Of a stretch of DNA of 64,000 nucleotides, positions 52,881 to 60,484 are shown piece by piece. Under the pieces are notes generated by a model. It saw only the letters and a program-made list of their open reading frames with translations. It was not told the DNA's origin and searched no databases. The DNA is from Myxococcales bacterium (GTDB taxonomy: Bacteria > Myxococcota_A > Polyangia > Polyangiales > Ga0077539): contig JAEUKI010000013.1 in the NCBI GenBank assembly GCA_016793325.1, positions 28,273 to 92,272 of the forward strand, in the 5' to 3' direction. Position 1 is the stretch's first letter; each line of letters starts with the position of its first letter. The position numbers and the translations under genes are program-made.

Positions 52881-53375
52881 CTAACGCGGCCCGACGACCA
52901 CCACGAGCGGGCGTTGAGCATTGCCGAAGACGACGGGCGAGCAGCCAGGACCGTTGGGCTGGATTCGCTCGTAGTCTGGGCAGAAGCTTCCCAGGTCGTA
53001 CTGCACGGGGTCGGTCATTTCGATGGTCAACACGGGCGCGACGATTTGCGCGTGGAACACGCCGTGCTCCGTGAGCGAGCATTCGCCAAAGAGTGAATGC
53101 CGACTTTCGACGCACACGACCGATCGTCCTGCCGGATCTCGCACGATGAAGCGGGCGTGCAGGAATCGTTCGCCGTGATGATTGCGGAGTACGAGCGCCG
53201 TCGTCGAAGGGCCGCCGCCCGCGAGCGAGCATCCCGTCGATGGTTGCTCCCCGATCGTGTGGTCGAGCTCTGGCGGGGGGCTCCCGCCCGGACACAGCCC
53301 GATCGACGCAGCCGCGGGGCTATCGCCGCACGCCGCCAGTCCGAGAAAGACGCCCGCCGCCATCGTCTTGCGCAT
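52881..53375 (-). CDS. Lipoprotein of unknown function
   Basis: 164 residues. Signal peptide ends LGLAAC (Cys16). Beta-rich mature domain with several Cys (GLCPGGS, TGCSLAGG, VVCVESRHSLFGECSL, FCPDYERI, PGCSPVVF) likely disulfide-bonded. No family recognised. Confidence 0.6.
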   Translation of the reverse strand: MRKTMAAGVFLGLAACGDSPAAASIGLCPGGSPPPELDHTIGEQPSTGCSLAGGGPSTTALVLRNHHGERFLHARFIVRDPAGRSVVCVESRHSLFGECSLTEHGVFHAQIVAPVLTIEMTDPVQYDLGSFCPDYERIQPNGPGCSPVVFGNAQRPLVVVVGPR

Positions 53376-53445
53376 GAGTCAGTGAGCACGAGCGTAGCAA
53401 GACCGCGACGCGGTGCCGAACGCAGACGCTCCCGATCGAGCGCCG

Positions 53446-54900
53446 CTACGCTCCCTCTGTGTCGTTCACCCGTCGTAGCTCGTCGCGCGTGAGCGGGCCG
53501 CGGAGCCACGAGAGCGTTTGCCTCGGTTGCAGCACCATCGCGCCCTTGTCTCGTTGGTGCACGTTGCGCACGAGGAACCAGCGTTTTCCCAAGCGCTTTA
53601 CGCACTGATCGATGGTGCGTCGCGCGCTGCGGTCCGAGCTGGCGGCGTCTGCTTCGGCGAGGCCGTCGACGACGCGATCGCGGTCGGCGTCGGTTTGCAG
53701 TCTCCCGATGAACCACAGCCCTGCGTTGCTGAGCGCGCGATAGTCGAGGTCCATGGGGTTTTGCGTCGCGAGAACCAACCCCACGCCGAACGCGCGCGCT
53801 TGCTTCACGAGCGCGACGAGCGGCCTTCGCGTTGGCGGGTTGGCGGGGTGGGGCGGGAGCATTCCGTAGAGCTCGTCGAGGACGACGAGGGCGCGGAGCG
53901 AGGATGTTCCCGGCAGGCTGCGGACGTAGGCGAGCAGGGCGTCGAAGAGCAGCCCGAGGACGAGCGTGCGCTCGGTCTCGTCCAAGTGGGCCACGCTCAC
54001 GATCACCGCGGGCGTCTTGTGTGTTGGTTGTGTGGGTGTGTTTTCAATGCCCTGACGAGGCGCTGTTTCATTGGCGACGGGGCGGAGCCACTGGGCGATG
54101 TCCATGGGCGCTCCGGTGCGCCACGACGCGAACGAGGGTGACGCGACGAGGGCGTTGAGCGCGGCGGCGAGGGCGCGGCGGTCTTTCTTCGAGACGAAGC
54201 GATCGATGGGCATCGCGCCCACGGTGTCGACGGGCGGGGTCTCGAGGTCGTGCATGAGCGAGGGGAGATCCGCGGGGAGTTTTGCTTGCAGCCGTCGCTC
54301 GGCGAGGACGCACAAGAGAACGTGTTCGCGCGAGCGCGCGGGGTCGCCGTCGCGGCCGAGGAGTCGCAGGACGAGCGAGACCGCGGAGGCGAGGGCGTCG
54401 CGGGCGGTCTCGACGTCCGAGGGCGTTCCGTCCCAGAGGGGGGAGCGCTGTTCGAGGGACGACAAGAGGTGCACGGGCTCGCCCGCGGAGCTTCCGGGCG
54501 TGAGCACGCGCACGAATGTGTGTGCTCGAAATCGAGCGATGGTGTCGGCGGTGATCCCCGCGCGCGCCAACCCCTTGTCGCGCGCTTCGCAGAGGGCCGC
54601 GACGGGCGAGACCCCCTCGGCCTCGAGGCTCTGGTGATCGAGCCACGGAACGAACACTTCGGGCCTCGCCGGATCGAAGCAGAGCAAGAGATTGCTCATG
54701 TCCCCCTTCACGTCGACCATCAACACCGGAACGCCCTTCGCCAGCGCCTCCTCCGCGAGCACGAAGAGCAGCCCAGTCTTTCCGCTGCCTGTCATTCCGG
54801 TGACCACGGCGTGCGTGACCAGATCGCGCGCCGCGATCGTGTACGCGCTGTGTTCGCCCTCGCCAGAGAGCGGCAACGATCGACCGAGAGAGAGCTTCAT
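53446..54900 (-). CDS. HerA-like/FtsK-HerA ATPase
   Basis: 484 residues from ATG 54900. Walker A GMTGSGKT (35-42), followed by VPVLMVDVKGDMSNLLL, Walker B LVVLDELYG, and LVLATQNPMDLDYRALSNAGLWFIGRLQT, where TQ is the sensor region. C-terminal RGPLTRDEL is typical of HerA-like ATP-binding proteins with DUF853-type architecture. Probably translocates DNA or extracts substrates as a hexamer. Residues about 285-294 (ENTPTQPTHK) coincide with the dispersed repeat at 54019-54047, an in-frame insertion in a linker. No NurA nuclease adjacent. Confidence 0.82.
   Translation of the reverse strand: MKLSLGRSLPLSGEGEHSAYTIAARDLVTHAVVTGMTGSGKTGLLFVLAEEALAKGVPVLMVDVKGDMSNLLLCFDPARPEVFVPWLDHQSLEAEGVSPVAALCEARDKGLARAGITADTIARFRAHTFVRVLTPGSSAGEPVHLLSSLEQRSPLWDGTPSDVETARDALASAVSLVLRLLGRDGDPARSREHVLLCVLAERRLQAKLPADLPSLMHDLETPPVDTVGAMPIDRFVSKKDRRALAAALNALVASPSFASWRTGAPMDIAQWLRPVANETAPRQGIENTPTQPTHKTPAVIVSVAHLDETERTLVLGLLFDALLAYVRSLPGTSSLRALVVLDELYGMLPPHPANPPTRRPLVALVKQARAFGVGLVLATQNPMDLDYRALSNAGLWFIGRLQTDADRDRVVDGLAEADAASSDRSARRTIDQCVKRLGKRWFLVRNVHQRDKGAMVLQPRQTLSWLRGPLTRDELRRVNDTEGA
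54019..54047 (+). repeat. Dispersed 29-bp repeat inside the HerA-like gene
   Basis: 27/29 identical to 52784-52812. It is read on the minus strand as ENTPTQPTH without breaking the frame, between the helical region and the conserved IVSVAHLDETERTL strand. Confidence 0.75.
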
Positions 54901-54964
54901 GGGGGATCTCTGGAAGTGGGGAGAGTGCGTGGAGCCGGCCCGCACCCGGCGTTGTCGGGCGGAG

Positions 54965-55200
54965 CGGCCCGAGAGAGCGGCCCCCACCCGGCGCTTCCGC
55001 GCGCCCCGCCCCCGCCTGAACGGCAGGGGCGGAGCTTTGCATTGTGTGGGTGTGTTATCAAAACAACAGCGCTGATGGAGCGTCGCGTTGAGAGGCTTTC
55101 GTGCTGAAAATTCGCTGACACAATGCGAAGCTCCGCCCCTGCCGTTCAGGCGGGGGCGGGGCGCGCGGCAGCGCCGGGTGGGGGCCGCTCTCTCGGGCCG
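54965..55200. repeat. Paired inverted repeat (83-bp arms, 70-bp spacer), REPIN/MITE-like
   Basis: 54965-55047 and 55118-55200 are reverse complements with two mismatches in 83 bases. Each arm contains its own palindrome (CCCCGCCCCCGCCTGAACGG with CAGGGGCGGAGC, foldable) and ends inward in GCATTGTGT. A related pair lies at 63631-63866. It sits in the 316-bp gap (54901-55216) between the HerA-like gene and its neighbour; I see no coding sequence in that gap. Confidence 0.9.
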
Positions 55201-55216
55201 ATCTCTCCCGACGCGC

Positions 55217-56125
55217 TCAGCGCGGGTCTTCGAAGGGGCGATCCGATGGGTCTGTGGGAGCGGCCGTTCCCGAGTGGGGAACGGGGGTGACCGGCGTGAC
55301 GGGGCCTGTGGGGCTCGATGGGTTCGCGGGGTTCTTTGCGCTGTCGTCGTCGCGCTTGTTCGAGCGGGCGCCGACGACGTAGAGCGTGGGCGCGAGCTTG
55401 TCCGCATCGCCGTGCTTGCGACGCAAGAACGCGAGCGCCGCGCGAAGCTCGTCGTATCCGCTGACGACCATGGCGCCGAGCTTGTTGCGTTGGGCGACGA
55501 GCGCAGGGAGCGCGGGGTGTGCGCCGTTGCGCTGCGCGAGCGCGAGCGGCAGTCGGTCCGCGAGTGACGAGGCTTGCTCGAGCGTCGCGGGCTCGACGAC
55601 TCCGCCCACCGTGGCGAACGGCTTCAACAGTTGAACGAGCGCCGCGAGGTCATCGAAGAAGTCGCGATGCCCGAGGCCCGACCGGATGTTGTCGACCTGC
55701 TCCTGCGAGAGCTTCTTGCGCCGAACGAGCACCTGCGCACACTCGATGAGCTCTTCGCGCAGCGGCCGCGCGATCTCCATGTCCGCATCGAATTTCGACG
55801 TGTCGGGAGCACAGTTTTCGACGAGCACATCCGCTTGCCAGAGAGCGAGCGCGAGCAGCGGAAGCCTCTCGATGGGCTTGATGTCCAGCGTAGGGAGCGA
55901 GCCGATCTCGCCCATGTGCGATTCGACGTTCGCCATCGCGAGTTGAACGACCGCGATGACGTGCGCGGGATCGATGTTGTAGGCGAAGCCCGAGGGCGTC
56001 TCCATGGACGCGAGCTCGGGCTGAACCTCCGCGAGCGCGTCTTCGCGAGCGTTGTTCACGGTCGCGGGCGAGGGGGCTTCGGACGATGACTGAGCGGTTT
56101 GATCGACAGATTTGTTGGTGTTCAC
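55217..56125 (-). CDS. Helical protein of unknown function with Pro/Ser/Thr tail
   Basis: 302 residues from GTG 56125, with AGGAG 8 bp upstream. Longer frames reading into 56126-56263 would cross the structured element and start at TTG, so are rejected. Mostly helical (PAHVIAVVQLAMANVESHMGEI; IERLPLLALALWQADVLVENC; QVDNIRSGLGHRDFFDDLAALVQLL), then a disordered tail ending DPSDRPFEDPR. No family recognised. Upstream on the same strand as the HerA-like gene. Confidence 0.6.
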   Translation of the reverse strand: MNTNKSVDQTAQSSSEAPSPATVNNAREDALAEVQPELASMETPSGFAYNIDPAHVIAVVQLAMANVESHMGEIGSLPTLDIKPIERLPLLALALWQADVLVENCAPDTSKFDADMEIARPLREELIECAQVLVRRKKLSQEQVDNIRSGLGHRDFFDDLAALVQLLKPFATVGGVVEPATLEQASSLADRLPLALAQRNGAHPALPALVAQRNKLGAMVVSGYDELRAALAFLRRKHGDADKLAPTLYVVGARSNKRDDDSAKNPANPSSPTGPVTPVTPVPHSGTAAPTDPSDRPFEDPR

Positions 56126-56154
56126 GGCTGCAACTCCTGTTGTGTGTTCGAGAA

Positions 56155-56295
56155 GGCTTGCCGACGCGTCGCGGCCATCGGAACCGATGCGAGGGACGGC
56201 TTCAGCAAGCCCGGCGAAGAACGGAAACGTTGTCGAAGGGGCTTGCTGAAGGGGGGTGAACAACGTCGGGGTTGTTCAGGAGGCATCGGCAAGCC
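56155..56295. ncRNA. Candidate structured RNA: four-way junction in a divergent intergenic region
   Basis: Concentric complementarity is seen by eye. P1 is GGCTTGCCGA/TCGGCAAGCC (56155-56164 with 56286-56295). P2 is CATCG-GAAC-CGATG (56176-56189 region). P3 is a 13-bp stem CTTCAGCAAGCCC/GGGCTTGCTGAAG (56200-56212 with 56239-56251), topped by CGA/TCG and AACG-GAAA-CGTT with a GAAA tetraloop on the plus strand. P4 is TGAACAAC/GTTGTTCA (56257-56264 with 56271-56278). On the minus strand it would be a 5' leader ending about 30 nt before the 55217-56125 start; the plus strand gives the GNRA loop. The remaining 56296-56583 holds no gene I can support. DNA cruciform or recombination site are alternatives. 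Confidence 0.5.
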
Positions 56296-56583
56296 CTGCC
56301 AGCGACGCCGCCGTCTCGAGCGCCGCCGCAGCGGGGAGCTCGAGTGCACGGGTGGCGTTCTCCGGGGCGGAGCGAAGGAGTTGCGGGACAGGGAGAGATT
56401 TTTTCGAGGGGACCGGGCGGAGAGGGCGAGGGGAACGGGATAAGTGATGGGATTTCAGGTGGTTAGGGGGGATTGGGCGACGTGCGTTGTGGGCGAACCG
56501 GGAGGTTGTGCAAGCGCCGCGAGTGAGGGATTATCTGGTCACGCTCCGGGCAAGAGAGGAGCGCGGCACGGGAAGGGACTGTG

Positions 56584-57069
56584 ATGACAGTGAAGAGTGC
56601 GGGCGCGATCGGAGCGATGGTGTTGGCGTGCGCAGCATGCGGCGAGGGGCCGAGCGGAGTGCCGACACCAATGGGCGACGCGGCCGTCGCGAGCGACTCG
56701 GGCACGGGATCGGGGACCCAGGACGCGGGAGTGAGTCCGCAGCCGATCGATCCCCAGGTGGCGATCGCGCGAGCGTGCCCCGCGGGCGCCAACGTGCGCG
56801 TTCAATTGTGGAACGTGCTGGCCACGCCGCACTGTGGATCAGCGCACCGCGATGGCTTCGCGGTGTTCCGCAGATTTGCAACACGACTCACCAGAGCACC
56901 CAACATTAGAGCGGAGAACAGCGACGATACACGTAGTTGGGACACCCGCTGTGTCTTCGCGATGCGACAATCCCGTCGGATTCCGTTCAGTGGTCGACTG
57001 ACCAACGCAGCCAATCGTTGTCTTCTCGACTTCAACGATGGGACGTGGGCAAAGGAAGGTGAAGGATGA
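56584..57069 (+). pseudogene. Lipoprotein gene truncated by the low-GC island (chimeric frame)
   Basis: ATG 56584 opens a lipoprotein signal peptide ending LACAAC (Cys19) and a Gly/Ser/Asp linker, typical of this genome. From about 56875 the composition drops to lower GC and the encoded sequence (RLTRAPNIRAENSDDTRSWD onward) no longer looks like an exported protein. I read the frame as a host lipoprotein N-terminus fused by chance to the 3' end of an island gene whose TGA overlaps the next start as ATGA. No homologue known for either half. Confidence 0.5.
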
Positions 57070-58217
57070 CTGACGACGCAGAGAAGAAGCTTGATGAGGT
57101 GAGGTCGCTACTACAGAGGCAGAACTTCTCGATCCCTAATTTCTTCACTCTTCCAACACCACTACTCGAAGAATTCAGCCGGGCGTACAACTATGAACTT
57201 CACGAGCGACGATGCTCCCGTTATGGGGCAATTCTCGCTGGCAGCGGAGAACTCGACGGCGCCAGTGGAGTGTCTTTCGTGGAAGCAACCGATGACGTCG
57301 CAAGTAAGCTTGCGAATGGAGTAGATTCCTTCGTGCTTCGGGAAGAACTGCAAGTTGTTGGATCAACTCAGGAAACTCGTTTGAGGGATTCTCGAAAAAT
57401 TCGGAACAAAGGAAATCGTCGTCGACTTGCAATCGTCGACCCTCCGCTAGTCGATCTCGATCAGTGCGTTGAATTTTGCTACAAACACCGCGTTGCTCTC
57501 ATTCGGCGTGAGGAGTCAGGGACAATCTGGTTTGTACTGGATGGCGAAATTTCGAGGCTTGAACACCAGACGTTGACACGATTCGACAATCCAATGGTCG
57601 ATGCCGAGTTTGCGAAATTGTTCTCTGACTTTCCCGGCTGGGAGGATACGTTTGCTGACGCCTTGAGATTCGCCACGTGTGATGTTGTTCCCTACAACGC
57701 GGGTACGACGCTTGTCTTGTGTCCGACTGAAGAGCTTGCGAGGGACGAAGTGAAAAAGCAATCGAATCAGTCATCTATCGGATTAAGGATCGGAAGTCGA
57801 GCAGACCGTCGAGTGCTGGCAAACTACTTGGCACAGATGGATGGCGCAACGATCCTTGACAATGAACTCAACGTAGTTGCGGTCGGAGTCCAACTTGTCC
57901 CTTCCGACGAGGCAGTGCGCAACGTTGTGGCCGATCCGCGTCACGGGACTCGTCATTCATCCGCAGCGAGGTATTCGTACGACAATCCTGCACTAATCGT
58001 CGTTGTTGTTTCTCAGGACGGGCCAATCTCAGTGTTTCGATCGGGGAAAGCCTTCAATCCGACTGATCGCTTTGTGAGTGACCTGTTCGACGCTGTTTTT
58101 CAAGTGTACGAGTCAGTCTGGGAACGCGTCGGCATCGTGTGTCGGTCGGTCTTTGGAGATCGAGTAGGCAGTAAGATCGTTCCGTTCATTCGACGGTCGC
58201 GTTTGGGCGAGCAATAG
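57066..58217 (+). CDS. DAC-domain (diadenylate cyclase-like) protein
   Basis: 383 residues from ATG 57066 behind a strong GGAAGGTGAAGG site. The C-terminal half carries the DisA_N/DAC signature: AQMDGATILDNELNVVAVG (DGA at 259-261), RHGTRHSSAARYSYDNPAL (294-301) and IVVVVSQDGPISVFRSGKA. DGA plus RH in the second motif are the nucleotide-binding hallmarks of cyclic-di-AMP synthases; the usual RHR is RHS here. Residues 1-200 are an uncharacterised N-terminal region, not the CdaA helices or DisA HhH/linker domains. No signal peptide or membrane helix. Lower GC than the chromosome. Likely makes a dinucleotide signal; product and trigger unknown. Confidence 0.75.
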   Translation: MTDDAEKKLDEVRSLLQRQNFSIPNFFTLPTPLLEEFSRAYNYELHERRCSRYGAILAGSGELDGASGVSFVEATDDVASKLANGVDSFVLREELQVVGSTQETRLRDSRKIRNKGNRRRLAIVDPPLVDLDQCVEFCYKHRVALIRREESGTIWFVLDGEISRLEHQTLTRFDNPMVDAEFAKLFSDFPGWEDTFADALRFATCDVVPYNAGTTLVLCPTEELARDEVKKQSNQSSIGLRIGSRADRRVLANYLAQMDGATILDNELNVVAVGVQLVPSDEAVRNVVADPRHGTRHSSAARYSYDNPALIVVVVSQDGPISVFRSGKAFNPTDRFVSDLFDAVFQVYESVWERVGIVCRSVFGDRVGSKIVPFIRRSRLGEQ

Positions 58218-58631
58218 GTGTACGCGATGCCCAATTCCCATTCACAACATGAAGTGGACCGATCGTGAAGGCTCGGGGTATGACCCAATCGAGCAAACGC
58301 AGGGCCTGGCCTAGTCAGCAGTAATCGAACGCGCTCTTCGTTCAACGCGCAGTCGGGAATAGGCGCAGATTTCTGCGACACGGACGACGTATCGATATCG
58401 AGCATCGCCTAATGGTGACAGAAACTCGCTACCACCGCGACGAGCACGTGTCGAAGATCGTGAAACGAGATCGTCTCCGTACAGCTCGAAGCCCTGGCCT
58501 TGCATGTGCTCGCGAGCACCCGCTCGCGACAGTTTCGGGCTGCATCCTGCAATTTCCTTTCGTCGTTCGAGGCTGCCACGTTGCGAGCGTTGCTCGGCGT
58601 TCGGTAGGTGCGATGATTCTCTGACGCTGCG
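58218..58631. other. Convergent gap inside the low-GC island
   Basis: 414 bp between the two island genes, which point toward each other. Open frames here (for example 58311-58505 minus) have no recognisable sequence. A perfect 14-bp palindrome GTGCTCGCGAGCAC lies at 58506-58519, and AGCCCTGGCCTTG at 58490-58502 partially echoes AGGGCCTGGCCTAG near 58301-58314. No classical terminator seen. Confidence 0.45.
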
Positions 58632-60419
58632 CTACTTGATTCGGTAGACTAGCATCCCAGACTTCACTTTCGGCAAGTCTTCACCGCGCTGCACCCCGAC
58701 TTCGCACTTGGCTGCTGCCACGTCGACGCTTTTGTTGTTCACTTGAAGGGAGAGTACTCTCTGTTCGTGGAAATCAACAGGGAACTCGACCATGATTTGC
58801 TCCCCAACACGCAGTTCGCCGACCTCGATGTTGATACTGAAGGCTTGCTTCCAAACCTGGTTGACCGTTCCGATGTATTCGTAGTGTTGAGGAATCGGCA
58901 GAATTCTCCCGGTCTGGTAGAAGAGTGGGATCACATGTTCGGTCTTCCATTGGTTGTTGATGAAACCCCGGACGAGTCGGAACAGATCCCATCCAGTCAT
59001 CAAACCGAGCTTTACTTGTGCGGCATTGTCCAAGATCTCCTTGCGGAATGGCATGTCGTTGTCGCGCTCCAGCGGAGGCCAGAGCCGTTGGTGGTTGATG
59101 ATGGTGAGGCCACGAACGTCAGCACGATTTTGCTCCTGGATGTAAATGAACGCGTGTTTCTGTGCTTGGAGCGCTTCCGCGTCAGCCGGCCTTCCCGTGA
59201 TACCCTTGATATCCACGACAAGCACTGGCGATAGGTCGTGAATTCGGAGATCTTCTCGAAGCGAATTTTCTTTCCCTGCCTTGGTCATCTCCTTGTCGAC
59301 ATCGACAATCGCTTTGAATCCGATAAGTGCCAGTGCGGTTTCTACGGCTTCCACCAGAGGATCACCGGTTTCGCGAATCAGCGCATACAGAAACGCATTG
59401 GCACGATGATCCTCTTTGATAGCTGTTTCTAGCTCTGCCACTTTCTTTGCGGCGTCGTGCTGAATGGTAGATATCTGTTTCCTCTTTTCTAGCACTGACG
59501 GGAGTTCGTATTCTGCGCGATGGATCCACAGGCTTCCTTCAGCATGAGGGAACAGTGCCGGAGACAAATTGGGTAGGATATTCTTCAAAAACTCGGAGAG
59601 AAAGCGCGCGGCGGTTTGGATTCTTGGCAGGACAAAGACCCACCCTTTCTCGGTGTTGTTTGAGGGCGCAATCACCCCGGCTACTGCTTCCCCGTATTTG
59701 TTCTTAGCCAGTTCTATCCATCTGCTCTTGATGGGATATTGGGCATTGAGCGTGCAGTAGAACTGCGCACGATCTAAGTGGTCTGTCAGTAACTTCACCA
59801 GTGGTAAGTCGTGCTTGATCGGTTGGATCTCTTCTCCGTGATCGTCCTTGATCATCAAATTCGAGAGAACGCTCAGAAAACTCCAGTTGTCGGAACTGAT
59901 CGGGCAATCAATTGAGAGCCCTGAATGAATGTTGCGCTGCCGAGCGCAAACCAACTCTTGTCGGTTGCGTGAATCAGAAAACACTACAAATACCCCACCG
60001 TTGCCTAAGATTCTGTCAAATTGATGCTTCACCAACTCCATCGACCGCGGTCGCGGGTCGATCTCACCGGCACTACACTTTGCCCACCAGTCAAGGTCAC
60101 TTGCAGGCACCATCTTCTCGCCTGGAGGAGCGGAGTCCACCTCGCTCGGAACTAAGTCTATGACGATGATTTCTTGTTCTGTGAAGTTGGGAAGAGACGC
60201 TTTTGCAACGACGGGCTGGTACGTTGAGTCTTTTGTTACTTTGTAAGGCGTGCCAAATGTTCCGGTGGTGATGTTGTATCCTTCCTTCTTGAGAGCTTCC
60301 GAAATTTCAGGTGCGCTATCGATCAGCAGTATCTTTGGGTGTTGATATTTCGGAGTGGTTGGTCCGGAATTGGTTGAATTGTGACTGCCAGTTTTGGGTG
60401 CAAGTTCTTTTTTTGACAT
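58632..60419 (-). CDS. 595-residue multidomain protein: Rossmann-like N-terminus, coiled coil, PD-(D/E)XK-like region, EF-Tu-type barrel
   Basis: ATG 60419 preceded by AGGAA. Residues 27-150 look Rossmann/receiver-like (PKILLIDSAPEISEALKKEG; EIIVIDLVPSE; GGVFVVFSDS). 305-340 is a short coiled coil. 350-460 is the strongest region: GDPLVEAVETALALIGFKAI, then REDLRIHDLSPVLVVDIKGITG, where D...D-x-K fits a PD-(D/E)XK nuclease core, and INHQRLWPPLERDNDMPF. 470-490 reads LGLMTGWDLFRLVRGF. The last 75 residues resemble the EF-Tu domain-II-like barrel (LRVGEQIMVEFP; SGMLVYRI). Candidate effector of the convergent DAC gene; the nuclease call is moderate, the partnership inferred. Confidence 0.6.
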   Translation of the reverse strand: MSKKELAPKTGSHNSTNSGPTTPKYQHPKILLIDSAPEISEALKKEGYNITTGTFGTPYKVTKDSTYQPVVAKASLPNFTEQEIIVIDLVPSEVDSAPPGEKMVPASDLDWWAKCSAGEIDPRPRSMELVKHQFDRILGNGGVFVVFSDSRNRQELVCARQRNIHSGLSIDCPISSDNWSFLSVLSNLMIKDDHGEEIQPIKHDLPLVKLLTDHLDRAQFYCTLNAQYPIKSRWIELAKNKYGEAVAGVIAPSNNTEKGWVFVLPRIQTAARFLSEFLKNILPNLSPALFPHAEGSLWIHRAEYELPSVLEKRKQISTIQHDAAKKVAELETAIKEDHRANAFLYALIRETGDPLVEAVETALALIGFKAIVDVDKEMTKAGKENSLREDLRIHDLSPVLVVDIKGITGRPADAEALQAQKHAFIYIQEQNRADVRGLTIINHQRLWPPLERDNDMPFRKEILDNAAQVKLGLMTGWDLFRLVRGFINNQWKTEHVIPLFYQTGRILPIPQHYEYIGTVNQVWKQAFSINIEVGELRVGEQIMVEFPVDFHEQRVLSLQVNNKSVDVAAAKCEVGVQRGEDLPKVKSGMLVYRIK

Positions 60420-60484
60420 GACAGATTCCTGAAGCGGTTGCACGTGCGGGAGTCATCTTTCGGTTTGGGTCGCTGTTCAATGTC

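Noticed and set aside
52616..52921. Minus-strand frames reading RRDESRR-like repeats
   Set aside because: Peptide repeats come from the palindromes at 52650 and 52736; no start site or homology.
56099..56443. Plus-strand 114-codon frame across the structured element
   Set aside because: Its Cys/Arg-rich translation results from the inverted repeats; the RNA/DNA structure explains the region better.
58311..58505. Small minus-strand gene between the two island genes
   Set aside because: No ribosome-binding site or recognisable sequence; probably chance in a degenerate gap.
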